Origin: Paraescarpia echinospica
Taxonomy: Eukaryota > Annelida > Polychaeta > Sabellida > Siboglinidae
Assembly (NCBI GenBank): GCA_020002185.1
Contig: CM034539.1
Location: 2,824,108 to 2,888,107 of the forward strand
DNA length: 64,000 nt
Reading direction: 5' to 3'
Part shown: piece after piece, positions 45,578-55,374 of the stretch
How the letters are laid out: each line of letters starts with the position of its first letter
Position numbering within the stretch: the stretch's first letter is position 1
The notes under the pieces: model-generated
What the model saw: the letters and a program-made list of their open reading frames with translations, nothing else
Database searches by the model: none
Told to the model about the DNA's origin: nothing
Translations under genes and position numbers: made by a program

Positions 45578-48500
45578 ATGCCGCCACCTTCTCCTACTAG
45601 ATGGCAATGTCCGAAATACGGGGGTTATTTCGCGAAACAGGCGACGTTAGAGCGACAGGCGAAGAGCTCGGAAAGATGCGGCGACGACCCGCTATGCGTA
45701 AAACGACGAGAGTGTCCAAAATGTGGCGCAACGTACACTACGCGCCGCGCTATGCTACAACACCTGAAGCTGCGGTGCGGCCGTCAGTCGGCGCCACCTC
45801 CTGGTAGTAGTAATGAACCGGCGGCGGCGGTAGCCGCTAGGGCGGCGTCACCCGACGCTCTACAGCGCGTCGTGGACGAGCACCGACGTAGCATAGAGAC
45901 GTCGGTAGCGCGCGGTGCCGTGCAGTCCCGCTACAACTATCGCATGACCGCCTGTACGAGTACGCGGGTGCTCAAACCGCGTCTGAGGGCCATGTTTCGC
46001 GAACAAAAGAACGCCTTTAAAATTAACGTAAGCTACGGTTTCGTATTACGCCACAAGGTGTCGGGTCGATACCGGTATTTTCATTCTTCCTGTAACTGCT
46101 GTGGCCGACTCCTCGAAACGCCCGCTCTCGTTACCGATAGCCGTTCGTTCGAACGATTGCTCGACGCCGTGCGCACGACCTACGTACTGCAGTAAGTCAT
46201 CGCGCAGCGTCCCGACTCGGGGTGGATCGCCGAGCTCGTAACGAACACCACCTACTTCGTGAACGCCATCATCGCCCATCCTATCGGGTGCGTTGGCGCG
46301 ACGCTTCCCGCCCACGTGCGCACCAACAGGGCCATCGTGCCGGTGACGAAATATCGTAGAGGCTCGCCCAACGACGACCATCTATGCCTCTTCCGATGCA
46401 TCGGCCTCCAAATGCAAGGCGGACGACGAGGCGAAAGTGGGCGCCGAATCGATACGACCCGTTTAACGAAAGTCGCTAAACGGCTGCACGCGCAGTATTG
46501 CCGCGCCAAGCGCACGACGGCCTCGAACGGCGTCCGCCTGATCGAACTTGAACGCGTGGAGACGGTTTTCGGCATCAACGTCGTCGTCTATCGACTGACG
46601 AATGACGTCGCCGAACTAGTCCGTCTGTCGAGCGAAGCGCACCCCACGACCCTGAACATCAACCAGTACGAGACGCACTTCTCGTACATAAGCGACCCGC
46701 GCGCGTACACGAAAACGTACAAGTGCGGAAAATGTGGCAACGCCCTCTGGCGGACGCCATGGGAGTTACGACGTCACGAAGCGACATGCGAAGGTGGCGT
46801 TCATCACGTGTTTCCCGGCGGCGTCTACCGGCCGACGCCGTCCGTATTTCAGCGGCTCGACGACGAAGGCGTCGACGTCGGCGACGACGACCTGCGCTAC
46901 TACCCGTACCGCGAGACGTTCGATTTTGAATGCTATTTTGCCGATAACGATCTGCCGACGGATACCGACAAATGCCGGTGGACAGCGCGACACGAACTGC
47001 TCAGCGTGAGCGTCGCGTCGAACGTCCCCGGCCACGAAGAGGCGCGGTGTTACGTCACGACCGGCGATTCAGCGGAACTCGCGCGTCGCCTCATCGACGA
47101 CCTGGAAGCCGTGAGCGCGGCGGCGTGCGCAATTCTACGCCCCCGCTACGACGCGACGTTCGAGGCGCTCGACGCGCTCGACGCCGACTGGCGGTGATGG
47201 TGCAACAACGACGTCGACGCCGACGCGTCACCGTACGCCGCACTCGCCGACCGCCTGTGGACGTACCTTCGTGAAATGCCCGTAATTGGATTCAATTCCC
47301 GTAAGTACGATCTGAATGTCGTGAAGAATTATTTGACCCCCTGCTCATAACCGGCGACGCGCAGCACACGTCGTCGGCGTTTACGATTAAACGACAGAAA
47401 AATGACATATGCCTGACGACGTCGACGTTGAAGTTCCTCGATATAACTAATTACCTCGCGCCCGGCGTTAGCTACGATCGCTTTCTGAAAGCGTACGGCT
47501 GCGCGGCGACGAAGGGGTACTTTCCGTACGAATATATCGACGCGTTGACGCGCCTGGACGAGACCGCCCTGCCGCCGCGCGATGCTTTCTACAGCCGTCT
47601 GAAATGCGAGGGAATCTCCGCGGAGGCGTACGAGATTTGCGCGACGGCGTGGCGTGACGAGCGCATGACGTCGATGCGCGATTTTCTGATGTGGTATAAT
47701 GATCGAGACGTGGCGCCGTTTCTCGAGGCCGCCGATCGGCAGTTCGCCTTCTATAGGCGCCGACGTATCGACATGTTCAAGGACGCCATCAGCGTACCGG
47801 GGTTGACGTTGTTGTACCTGTTCAACGACCTGCCGACGTCGATCCATTTCTCGCTGTTCAACGAACCCAACAAAGACTTGCACCGTCTGTTGCAGTCGCA
47901 GATCGACGGCGGCCCGTCGATCATCTTCGCGCGCCACAAAGAGGCCGGCGTGACGGCGATTCGAAGCGACTCGCCGTGCCGTTCTATAGTCGGTTTCGAT
48001 GCGAACGGCCTCTATCTGTGGGCGATAATGCAGGAGATGCCGACGGGCTGGTACACGCGCCGGCGAGCGGAGAACGCCTTTCGACCGGAACGCGTCCACA
48101 GCTACGGTCGTATGGCCGTGGAGTGGTTGACGTGGGTGGAGGCGCAAACCGGCGCGCGAATACGTCACCAGTTGAACGGACGCGAGAAGCACATCGGAAA
48201 GCACCGAGTCGACGTCTGGTGCGCCGCCACGCGAACGGCGTACCGATTTCACGGTTGTTATTTTCACGGATGCCCGACGTGGGAGGCGCACGTGACGACG
48301 AACGCCGTCAACGGTCAACCGATGACGACACTGTACGCCGCGACGATCGCCGTGACCGCCTACCTGCGCCGTTTCGTCGACGACGTCGTCGAAATGTGGG
48401 AGTGCCATTGACGCGCCGTTCGACCGCCCGCGGCGCCGACGCCGCCCGACGCGTCACGATGGCAACCGGCGACCCCCATTACGCTCTCGACGATACTGGA

Positions 48501-49714
48501 GGGGGTGCGCGACGGCTCTCTGTTCGGTCTGGTGCAGTGCGATATCGCCGTGCCGGAAGCGCTGCGCGCCAAGTTCGCCGAAATGCAGCCCGTCTTCAAG
48601 AACGTCGATATCGTGCGCGACGATCTCTGCCCGTTGATGCGCCGCTACGCCGAGTCGCACGATCTCCTCACCCGGCCTCAACGGACGCTCGTCGGTAGCT
48701 ACTTCGGAGCCGAGATCGTGCTCGCGACGCCCCTCCTACGCTGGTATCTGGCGCACGGTCTCGTCGTCGCGCGCGTCTACCAGGTGATCGAGTACGCGCC
48801 GATCGCGTGCTTTCGCCGTTTCGGCGACACGGTCTCGGCGGCACGACGCGAGTGCGACATCGATCCCGACAAATCGATCATCGCCGATACCTTTAAGCTT
48901 CTCGGCAACAGTTCGTACGGGAAAACGATTACGCGCGTCGATCGGCACCGGGAAATCAAGTACGCCACGCCGGTCGGCGCCTCGCTTCCGGCAACTCGAC
49001 GTCGTCGTCGACGACGCGCTGTACGAGGTGGCGCTGAATAAGCGCACCGTCGTCTACGGCCTGCCGATACAGATCGGCTATTTCGTCTTGCAGTACGCGA
49101 AATTGAGGATGCTCGAATTTTTTTTCGATTTCGTCGACGCCTACATCCCCCGCCCACTCTTCCAGTACTGCGCTATGGACACGGACTCGGCGTACATCGC
49201 CCTCGCGGGGCGCGACGTCGACGCACTGGCGCCAGAAGAACGGCGCGAACACTACTTCCGGAATCGTTCGCTCTGGTTTCCGGCCGAATGCTGCGACTCG
49301 CACGTGGACGTGTACGTACGACGTCGCGTCGCCGGACTAGAGTGGGCGGAGGACGCGCCGGCCTGCTGCGCGCGTCGGCACCATTTCGATCGTCGAACGC
49401 CGGGTCTCTTCAAAGAAGAGTGGCGCCGCGACGGAATCGTGGCGCTGTGCAGCAAGACCTACTACTGCTTCGGCGGCGACAACGGTCCGAAGTACAGCAC
49501 GAAGGGCCTGAACAAACGTGAGAACGACATCGACGAGCACACCTTCCTCGCCGTACTGCGCGACCGACGCAGCGGCGTCGGCAGGAACCGCGGTTTCCAG
49601 GTGAATGTCTCGTCCGTGTTGACGTACGTTCAAGAGCGCGCGGCGTTGAGCTACATCTACGCTAAACGCCTCGTGCTCGACGACGGCGTCACCACGGCGC
49701 CGATAATCGTCTAA
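45578..49714 (+). pseudogene. polB: Protein-primed DNA polymerase B, broken
   Basis: About 1370 codons in five disrupted pieces. The N-terminus has C2H2-type fingers (CPKCGATYTTRRAMLQHLKL; a later one starts KCGKCGNALW). Exonuclease motifs: TFDFECYF (Exo I), IGFNSRKYDLNV (Exo II), MWYNDRDV (Exo III). Polymerase motifs: FDANGLYLWAI (motif A), FKLLGNSSYGK (motif B), YCAMDTDSAYI (motif C with the catalytic DTD). Breaks: in-frame TAA 46193-46195, TGA 47195-47197, a frameshift in a C-run near 47335, TGA 48409-48411, and a frameshift near 48985. All catalytic residues survive. It would replicate the element by protein priming from the TIRs; the terminal-protein part is not separately identifiable. 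The first stop sits in CAGTAAGT, which also looks like a splice donor, but coding continues in the same frame past it. Confidence 0.92.
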
Positions 49715-49880
49715 CTCGTATAAATAACCTAACTCGTGTAACTCGTACCTAAAGACTGCCCCACCCCTACTAGGGGTAGGTTCTGTATGTATGTATGTAG
49801 GTAGGGTAATAATAAAAAAACAATTGTGTACAATCATCATCGTTTTTATTTCTACTACTATACACGTAAAAGCGAAAGCG
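49715..49880. terminator. Convergent 3' ends of the two transcription units
   Basis: Between the polymerase stop (+) and the protease stop (-). Contains a small hairpin ACCCCTACTAGGGGT (49762-49776), a GTAT tetranucleotide run, AATAATAAAAAAAC on the plus strand (about 49808-49821), and TTTTTATTTC (about 49843-49852), which is an AAATAAA-type signal on the minus strand. Likely bidirectional polyadenylation region. Confidence 0.5.
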
Positions 49881-50339
49881 TTAATGTTGTAATGGCTTTA
49901 GCCAATCGAATACGAGACAGTCATTGGCCACCCTATTGGTGCCGAATAGGCTCTGGAACGACGTCAACGGCATACCGCCACATCGGAGGAGAAGGTAGGC
50001 GACGCAATATTGTCCGCATACGTTAGAGACGCCGCTATGCAGCCGCTTGTCGTTGTACGTCCACGCGTCGCCGCAGTTGCGGTGCAGGAACGCGCTGAAG
50101 TCGTCGTGCAGCGACGGCAGACCGTACGAATCGAAGTACTCGCCTCGTCGGTCGACGCCCACGTAGACGGCCACCCAGTGCTGCCCCGGCTCGCCGCCGT
50201 CGTCGGTGTTGCACACGAAGGCCGTCGGGTAAACGGTGGTGGTGGTGGTAAGTAGCGCGTCTTTAGGCACGACGCCGACGACGATACGTTTAGCGTACGC
50301 ATCGCGTTCCAGGCGACGCATCTGTTGGAACGTATCCAT
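49881..50339 (-). CDS. Adenain-like cysteine protease
   Basis: 152 residues from ATG 50337-50339, intact. Resembles the adenovirus-type maturation protease (ULP1/adenain fold) of Polintons: H54 in GQHWVAVYVG, D70 in EYFDSYG and C108 in SNVCGQYCVAYLL fit the His-Asp/Glu-Cys triad. The length is slightly below adenain's roughly 200 residues. The family cleaves capsid precursor proteins during virion maturation. The start overlaps the stop of the capsid reading frame (TAATG), indicating one polycistronic late unit. One of the few undamaged Polinton genes here. Confidence 0.88.
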   Translation of the reverse strand: MDTFQQMRRLERDAYAKRIVVGVVPKDALLTTTTTVYPTAFVCNTDDGGEPGQHWVAVYVGVDRRGEYFDSYGLPSLHDDFSAFLHRNCGDAWTYNDKRLHSGVSNVCGQYCVAYLLLRCGGMPLTSFQSLFGTNRVANDCLVFDWLKPLQH

Positions 50340-51657
50340 TACCAGTCGTACACGACGTTCCGGTTCTTGTCGATTTCCAGCACCGTTTCGAATTCCGCGT
50401 ACACGAATACGTTCACCGGTCGGGCTAGCGGCGTTCCGAAGTGCATTTCAGCGCCCACGGTCCCCTGACGCACGACGTTGAAATGTTCCCCGTCGCAATA
50501 GTCGGCGTCAGGTCGAAACCGAAGATGGTGTAGCCGGCACCGAAGTCCGCGCGTGATACGTCGTTCCCCTCTTCCTCGTACGCCTTTCCGGTAGCCGCGA
50601 AGAGATTCATGTAGCTTCGAACGTACCGGTTGTGCGGGAAATCCGGCTGCAGCGGCTTGCTCGGCACCTGACGTCCGTCGACGACGAGCGTGAGGAAGTT
50701 TATGTCGTTATGTCGAGCGTTGAACGGATTTCTAGTGTAGTCTCCGTTACAGGCGCCGTTGTCGATCATCATCACGAATATGCGTTTCGGAATCGTACCC
50801 ATGTACAAGTTCTCGTGCGTGTGCGATAGCGTACCCGCCGTTATCGAGAACGACTTGCAGTCGACCCGGCGCATCGGGAACTTAGCCGTTCCCAACGTCC
50901 ACGCTTTGATATGAGCCATCTGGACGTCCGGGTTCAACTTCACTTTTCGCACGTGCAGACAAATCGACTGCAGCACGACGCGCCACCCCGGTGCGGCTTG
51001 CGCGCCCGTGAGCGCGAAGGTGTCCTTCGAGCGCACCATGTGTACTTTCGTGTCGACGCCGTTCGGCAGGTGCCGGTTTAGCATAAACGCGACGACGTGC
51101 ACGCGTCCCATTATCTCCACCTCGTTGCTATCGGCCGTCATAGCGCGCCGCGCCTCGAACCCGGCGTTGTTGTTGCCGAGCGCGTTCATCTGTCCGGCGG
51201 TGTCTTTGAACCACAACGCCCCCGTGAGATGCTCAGCAGGGTCTCGCGGTAGGCCCGGTACGCGTACGTATTGGTCGACGGCGTCACGAGCGTGCCGTTC
51301 AGCGACACGTCGATTTGACTGAACATCGAATGCAGGAAATTGTTGACCGGCGCCACGTTGGCGCCGGCCGCCAGATTGGTACCGTCCGCCTGAATCGGCG
51401 CCGGCCTCCTTCGCGCGATGTTTTAGCGACTGTTTCAGATTGCCGCCGGCCACGACGTCCCGCGCCACGTGCATGCCGGTGTTGAGCGCGCGTTTTCCCA
51501 ACGCCAACGCGCCTCTCTTGATAAGCGGCATGGCGCTTCGAGACAGGCTCCCGAAGAGATTGCCCAGACCGTGTCCTCGTTGCCCCCGACCACCGACGAA
51601 GACCGGCAGCTGACCCACGACCTGTCGAACGTAGTAGTCCTCGTACGGGTTCTTCAT
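50339..51657 (-). pseudogene. Core protein fused by deletion to broken major capsid protein
   Basis: Starts at 51657 with MKNPYEDYYVRQ and a basic, glycine-rich segment (GLGNLFGSLSRSAMPLIKRG, then ALGKRALNTGMHVARDV). In other Polintons I know this as a separate core protein of about 100 residues. At about 51405 it runs directly into the middle of the double-jelly-roll major capsid protein, so the end of the core gene and the N-terminal part of the capsid are deleted. The capsid first appears out of frame (NNFLHSMFSQIDVSLNGTLV), returns to frame near 51230 (ALWFKDTAG ... DNGACNGDYTRNPFNARH ... FGFDLTPT), and shifts again near 50510 to finish with EIDKNRNVVYDW at 50341. A continuous frame of 410 codons exists but is a mosaic. 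Known relative: transposon-derived F54H12.2-like proteins. Confidence 0.85.
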
Positions 51658-51659
51658 CG

Positions 51660-52532
51660 TTAAAACAATTTCGATTTACAATGTATGAAGTGAAGCGTCG
51701 TCACCACCTTCCCCTGCTCGAATGGTATCGGTTGGCCGAGATCGTTTCTTATATCGAGCTCGATCGTATCGAATTGATTCCGCAGCAACTTCACGTATTG
51801 GACGCGGTCGAACGTTTCCGAAATAATGTTGCCGTTCGTACCGTAGATGGCGATGTTTCGAAGGAGTGGCGCGTACACATCACCGACGACGCGCGGTTCC
51901 ACGAGAACCGTGTACACGTACAGGGTCTCGATGCCCGCCATCATATCCACCGTATTGCGACCTTCGTACGCGTACGTGTACGCGACGGGCATGGTGTCGA
52001 TGACGACTGCCGGGTCGGGGCCAAACATGGGGGCACTCATGATTATGTTGCTATGGAAACCTAGTACGTCCTTCAGACGGCTCGTATGAGGTATGATAAA
52101 TTCGACACCCGGCGACATATGTAGTGTCAATCGGTTTGACACGTCGCTGAACTCTAGGCGCGCCTTGACCTTATCGGTGTACAATTTCTGTAGCGCGTCG
52201 TTCATCTGGTGCAACAACGTGTAAACGCTGTTGTAGAAACCGTGAGGAATCGTGGCCTGTCGGTATAGCAGGGTGGTGACGCCGAATTTGTCTACCTGCG
52301 TGTAAGTACCCGGATCACCCGTCGCGCAAGTCAGGAAGAAGTAGGCGTCCTTCGCTCTCACGTTGTACCACGTGTGCGGATACTGTAGCGACACCAGTCC
52401 GCATTCCCACTCCCCCAACAGGTCGAAACTTCGCGGCAGCGCCGTGATGTAGTGCGACAACGTATTTTCGGGGTGATCTTTCGTAGACGCGTTGCTCGGT
52501 AGCGTCAGTTAAAAGTCAGACGAGACCGCCAT
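51660..52532 (-). pseudogene. Penton-type minor capsid protein, one early stop
   Basis: The body (52460-51660, about 266 codons) has LLGEWECGLVSLQYPHTWYN near its start and a beta-rich remainder, matching the single-jelly-roll minor capsid (penton) protein of Polintons. An ATG at 52530-52532 opens seven codons, then an in-frame TAA (52509-52511) falls just before the conserved LTLPSN motif, where a tyrosine codon would be expected. The rest of the frame is open but has no in-frame ATG near its start. The ATG overlaps the end of the upstream membrane-protein gene by 17 nt, as in a packed late operon. It ends 2 nt before the next gene. Confidence 0.85.
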
Positions 52533-52863
52533 CGTCGCGTCGGCGACCGCCGCTCATAGACGGACTCGGGAGCAGGTAACCGAGACAGCTGCTCAACAGC
52601 GCCGTCCACACGTTGGAGTCGCCGTCACCTTTCGTCAGATTGTATATACTAACGGCGTTGACGAAGTACAGGACGACGACCTGACAGAGGAATACGATTT
52701 CGGTCTTAGGGCATTCGTTGCCGCAGATTCGCCATGGAATGGGTTCGGCGGTGGTTGTGCTGGTAGCGTCGAAGGAGTCCGCGTGCTCGTCGACGGAGTC
52801 CGCGTGCTCGGCGCCGGAGTTCGTTCGATGATCGCCACTTGAGGTAGTTTCGTCGCCGATCAT
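52516..52863 (-). CDS. Small membrane protein of the capsid operon
   Basis: 115 residues from ATG 52861-52863, intact. The N-terminal half is Asp/Ser/Thr/His-rich (disordered). The C-terminal half has CPKTEIVFLCQVVVLYFVNA, then VSIYNLTKGDGDSNVWTALL and SSCLGYLLPSPS: two hydrophobic segments separated by a polar turn. I recognise the last block (NLWTALLSSCLGYLLP) as conserved in Polintons beside the capsid genes, with unknown function; a role in membrane exit or entry is only a guess. First gene after the TATA-like box at 52902. Confidence 0.75.
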   Translation of the reverse strand: MIGDETTSSGDHRTNSGAEHADSVDEHADSFDATSTTTAEPIPWRICGNECPKTEIVFLCQVVVLYFVNAVSIYNLTKGDGDSNVWTALLSSCLGYLLPSPSMSGGRRRDDGGLV

Positions 52864-52875
52864 TGTCGCGCCACT

Positions 52876-52908
52876 GCGGTCTGTCGATACAGCAGGGGCC
52901 CTTATACA
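52876..52908 (-). promoter_or_regulatory. Candidate promoter of the capsid operon
   Basis: On the minus strand GTATAAGGG (TATA core at about 52901-52907) is followed about 25-30 nt later by CGACAGACCGC, similar to the initiator of the polymerase promoter (CAGACAG). The ATG of the membrane protein is at 52863. Confidence 0.5.
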
Positions 52909-53010
52909 AGATCGAAAATCCGCTGCATAACCCCGCCTCGTGCAGTCGCCAGCACCCCTCGTGACGAATCCAACGACTCATCTCCGGTGTCGTCGCCGCG
53001 CTAGTAGACT

Positions 53011-54134
53011 TTATAGGTCCATGAGCGACTCGGCGTCGATCCAGCTATTGAAGGAGGCCGGATATCCGCTCCATTTTACGAGCGCCTCCCAACCTCCGCC
53101 ACGACGACGACGACGCTGTAGAACCGCCTCCACGCGATACAGTTTGTCCTTCGGAACGACTACGCGTTGTAGTTCCGGTTCGTAGAAGGCGCCCTCTACC
53201 GGCGTCCTGGCGTCGTCCTTCAGGCGATAAACGGGCGGTTCGGACGGGTGCGCCTCTACGACGGTGAAGAGCTCCTCGCTCCAGTTAGCCATGTATCCTT
53301 TTTTGAATTGACCCCTCGTCTTGCTGATACGTACGCGATCTCCCTCGCGCAGTTTCGGTTTTGCCGCCGGCCGCAGCCGACGTTGCCGTACAGTCGTTGC
53401 CATACGGCCTCCTGATTCGTCGCGTCGACGCTCGCCGGCGTACTACCGATGCTTCGGTGGTAGGCGTTGTTGTACGATCGCACGAAATCCGGTAACGCCT
53501 CTACGTAGCGCAGCGTCTCGTGTTTCGTAAAATAGCGCCACATACGCGCCTTCAAAGTCCGATTGAACCGTTCCACGACGCTCGCTTTAGTCTCCTCGTT
53601 ATGCGTCACGAAATGATGGACGTCGCGACTCTTTAGGAACGTTTGCAGGGGCCGGTTCAGAAACTCGGTGCCCTTATCGGTCTGCAACGCGTTCGGCGTC
53701 TCGCCACTCAGCAGGCGCTCGAAGGCCGCAACGAGCGACGGGCCGGACTTACTCTTCAACGGAACGCACCACGCGCGCTTCGAAAACACGTCGATGACCG
53801 TCAATAGGAATGTTATACCGTCGTTGTGCGTTTTCAGACGAGACAAGTCGACCAGATCTGCTAGCCACTGCTGGTTTCGACAGCCCACGATGACGCGACG
53901 TCGTTTGAAATGACGTTTAACCGGTTTGTGTAGGGTATTGGCGTCCTGCGACGCTAGCCACCTCTCGACGGCCGGTCGTCGGATCTTCGACGCCCGGTGC
54001 AACGCGTCGACGCCGTCGTAACTTCCCGCCCGTTTCGGATCGAAGAAGACGCTATTCAGTTCGTCGTCGTCGTTTTGTTGCTGTCGAGGCTTTCGTTTTG
54101 GGCGACAACGAAGACGACTCCACCCGGACACCAT
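53011..54134 (-). pseudogene. Retrovirus-type integrase with chromodomain, one frameshift
   Basis: The probable start is ATG 54132-54134. Early FFDPKRAGSYDGVDALHRA and ANTLHKPVKRHFKRRR correspond to the N-terminal region of Polinton integrases. The DDE core follows: QWLADLVDL (first Asp), LQTDKGTEFL (second Asp) and SVVERFNRTLK (Glu). After VWQRLYGN the frame shifts (about 53380-53400), and the C-terminal part continues in another frame: LREGDRVRISKTRG (SH3-like) and a chromodomain with VEAVL, ALVKWSGYPASFNSWI near the end. The family cuts and joins element ends into host DNA, and the chromodomain may guide target choice. The frameshift separates the catalytic core from the targeting tail. 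Confidence 0.88.
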
Positions 54135-54259
54135 GACGACAACGATGACGACGACGACCACAAATGAACGATGATTATTATACACGTATAGAGAGCGATA
54201 ACCGCGATGGTGAGGCTGACGACGATGGCCGTTATCGTTCGTCGTCGTCGTGACGGCAT
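54056..54259 (-). CDS. Small single-pass membrane protein
   Basis: 67 residues from ATG 54257-54259, whose start overlaps the stop of the preceding gene (TGATG). After an Arg-rich start comes one strong hydrophobic helix, AIVVSLTIAVIALYTCIIII, and a Ser/Thr/Asn-rich tail. It overlaps the integrase start by about 79 nt in another frame. No homology recognised, but the overlapping start, basic-hydrophobic pattern and packed context support a real gene. Confidence 0.45.
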   Translation of the reverse strand: MPSRRRRTITAIVVSLTIAVIALYTCIIIIVHLWSSSSSLSSWCPGGVVFVVAQNESLDSNKTTTTN

Positions 54260-54261
54260 CA

Positions 54262-55008
54262 CAACGTGTCCCACGCCGCGACGTCCAACGAAGGGGATCG
54301 TCGTCGTTGTCTCCGTTTAGTGTCGTGTCGTCTCCGCGCCGGCGACGGTGATGAACTAGTCGACGACGACATCGCCCCCGCCTCTTCTAGTAGCCGCTTC
54401 TGCCGCCGCCGCCGATCCATATACGACCGATAGCGCGGGTTGCCCACGAATTCCATAGGGATGTTCATACCTTTCATGTGCAACCCGAACTCTTTCCATC
54501 ATACGGGCGCTGTCGTCTTCGTTCTCGTTCGCATGAGATCGTTCACTAGATCGACCATGTTACTCCCCGCGATCGTTTCACCGGCGTACACGAATTCGCC
54601 GCGATCGTTCCATCGACACAACGGATCGGCTTTCATTTTCGCGATAAGCAGACCTGCCTTCCCTTTCAGCGTTTTCGGCATGCTGGTAATGATTTCGCGC
54701 TCTACAACCTCCGACGATGGCGCCGGCGCCGTCGCCGCCGCAGGTGTTTCGCCGCCGTTGACCACCGACACGCGTACAGGTTGCGCCGCTCGAGCCGCCT
54801 CTATCGTGTTGTAGCGACTCAGCAGTTGATTGTACGACGCCACCTTATCGCGTTCGGATAAATCCGATCGTTCTAAAATGTCCTTCATGTCGCTGTCCAG
54901 GCTACTCAGCACACGTGATCGGGGCGTGCTCCGTGGCTGATCGACACGTGGTAGGAGGCTTTCCACCAATCGTGGGTCGACCAACGCCATCTTCTTCGCG
55001 TACTGCAT
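54262..55008 (-). pseudogene. Conserved Polinton protein of unknown function, one stop
   Basis: Starts at ATG 55006-55008 (MQYAKKMALVDPRLVESL). The middle has SSLDSDMKDILERSDLSERD, and later TSMPKTLKGKAGLLIAKMKA, WNDRGEFVYAGETIAGSNMV and DLVNDLMRTR. I know this protein (VDPR start, WNDRGE box, SNIVDLVNDVLR box) from Polintons of other invertebrates, where its function is undetermined. An in-frame TGA at 54499-54501 cuts it. The frame continues past the stop with FGLHMKGMNIPMEFVGNPRY and an Arg/Ser-rich tail, ending where the next gene starts (stop TGA overlapping ATG at 54259). Confidence 0.75.
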
Positions 55009-55011
55009 CAA

Positions 55012-55336
55012 TCACCCGCTGCCGATCACCTGTCTGAGCAGCGGGAGGAGAACGGTACTCGCTAACGGCGCTAGCAGAGCCGGCAGAAAACCACCCGCAC
55101 CCTTTTGCAAGACGACTCGCTTCGGCTTAAGCGCAACTTGTTTGTCGGCAAGTTTACGCAGGTGATTCCTGTATTTCGCCAACACGCGTTTCTGCTTCGG
55201 CGACCACGGCTTTTCGCAGATCGGTGTTCCGCCTATGCCTCTCCAACAGCTGCAGGGCGAAAATGTGTCTCTTCACTCGGTTCGTCGGTCCCGCCACCTT
55301 CGGTCGTCGCTTCGCTACCACCGCGCGTCCCGACAT
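55012..55336 (-). pseudogene. Basic core/DNA-binding-type protein with internal deletion
   Basis: ATG 55334-55336 opens MSGRAVVAKRRPKVAG, then TNRVKRHIFALQLLERHRRN. This is the start of a basic Polinton protein that ends with a glycine-rich hydrophobic tail (GGFLPALLAP, seen here at about 55075-55050 before stop TGA 55012-55014). Between them about 35 residues expected from relatives (a Cys-containing helix) are missing, and the two ends are in different frames, so a deletion of about 100 bp occurred near 55195. The tail is followed 3 nt later by the next ATG. Function unknown; the charge suggests packaged-DNA binding. Confidence 0.65.
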
Positions 55337-55374
55337 AGCGACTAATAATCGTACGCGGCGACGTCCCTCTCTTC

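Noticed and set aside
46187..46200. Intron starting at CAGTAAGT in the polymerase gene
   Set aside because: The coding signal continues without loss in the same frame directly after the TAA, so a nonsense mutation fits better.
47329..48408. 359-codon minus-strand frame opposite the polymerase
   Set aside because: Arg/Val-rich antisense shadow of a GC-rich gene; the plus strand carries the polymerase motifs.
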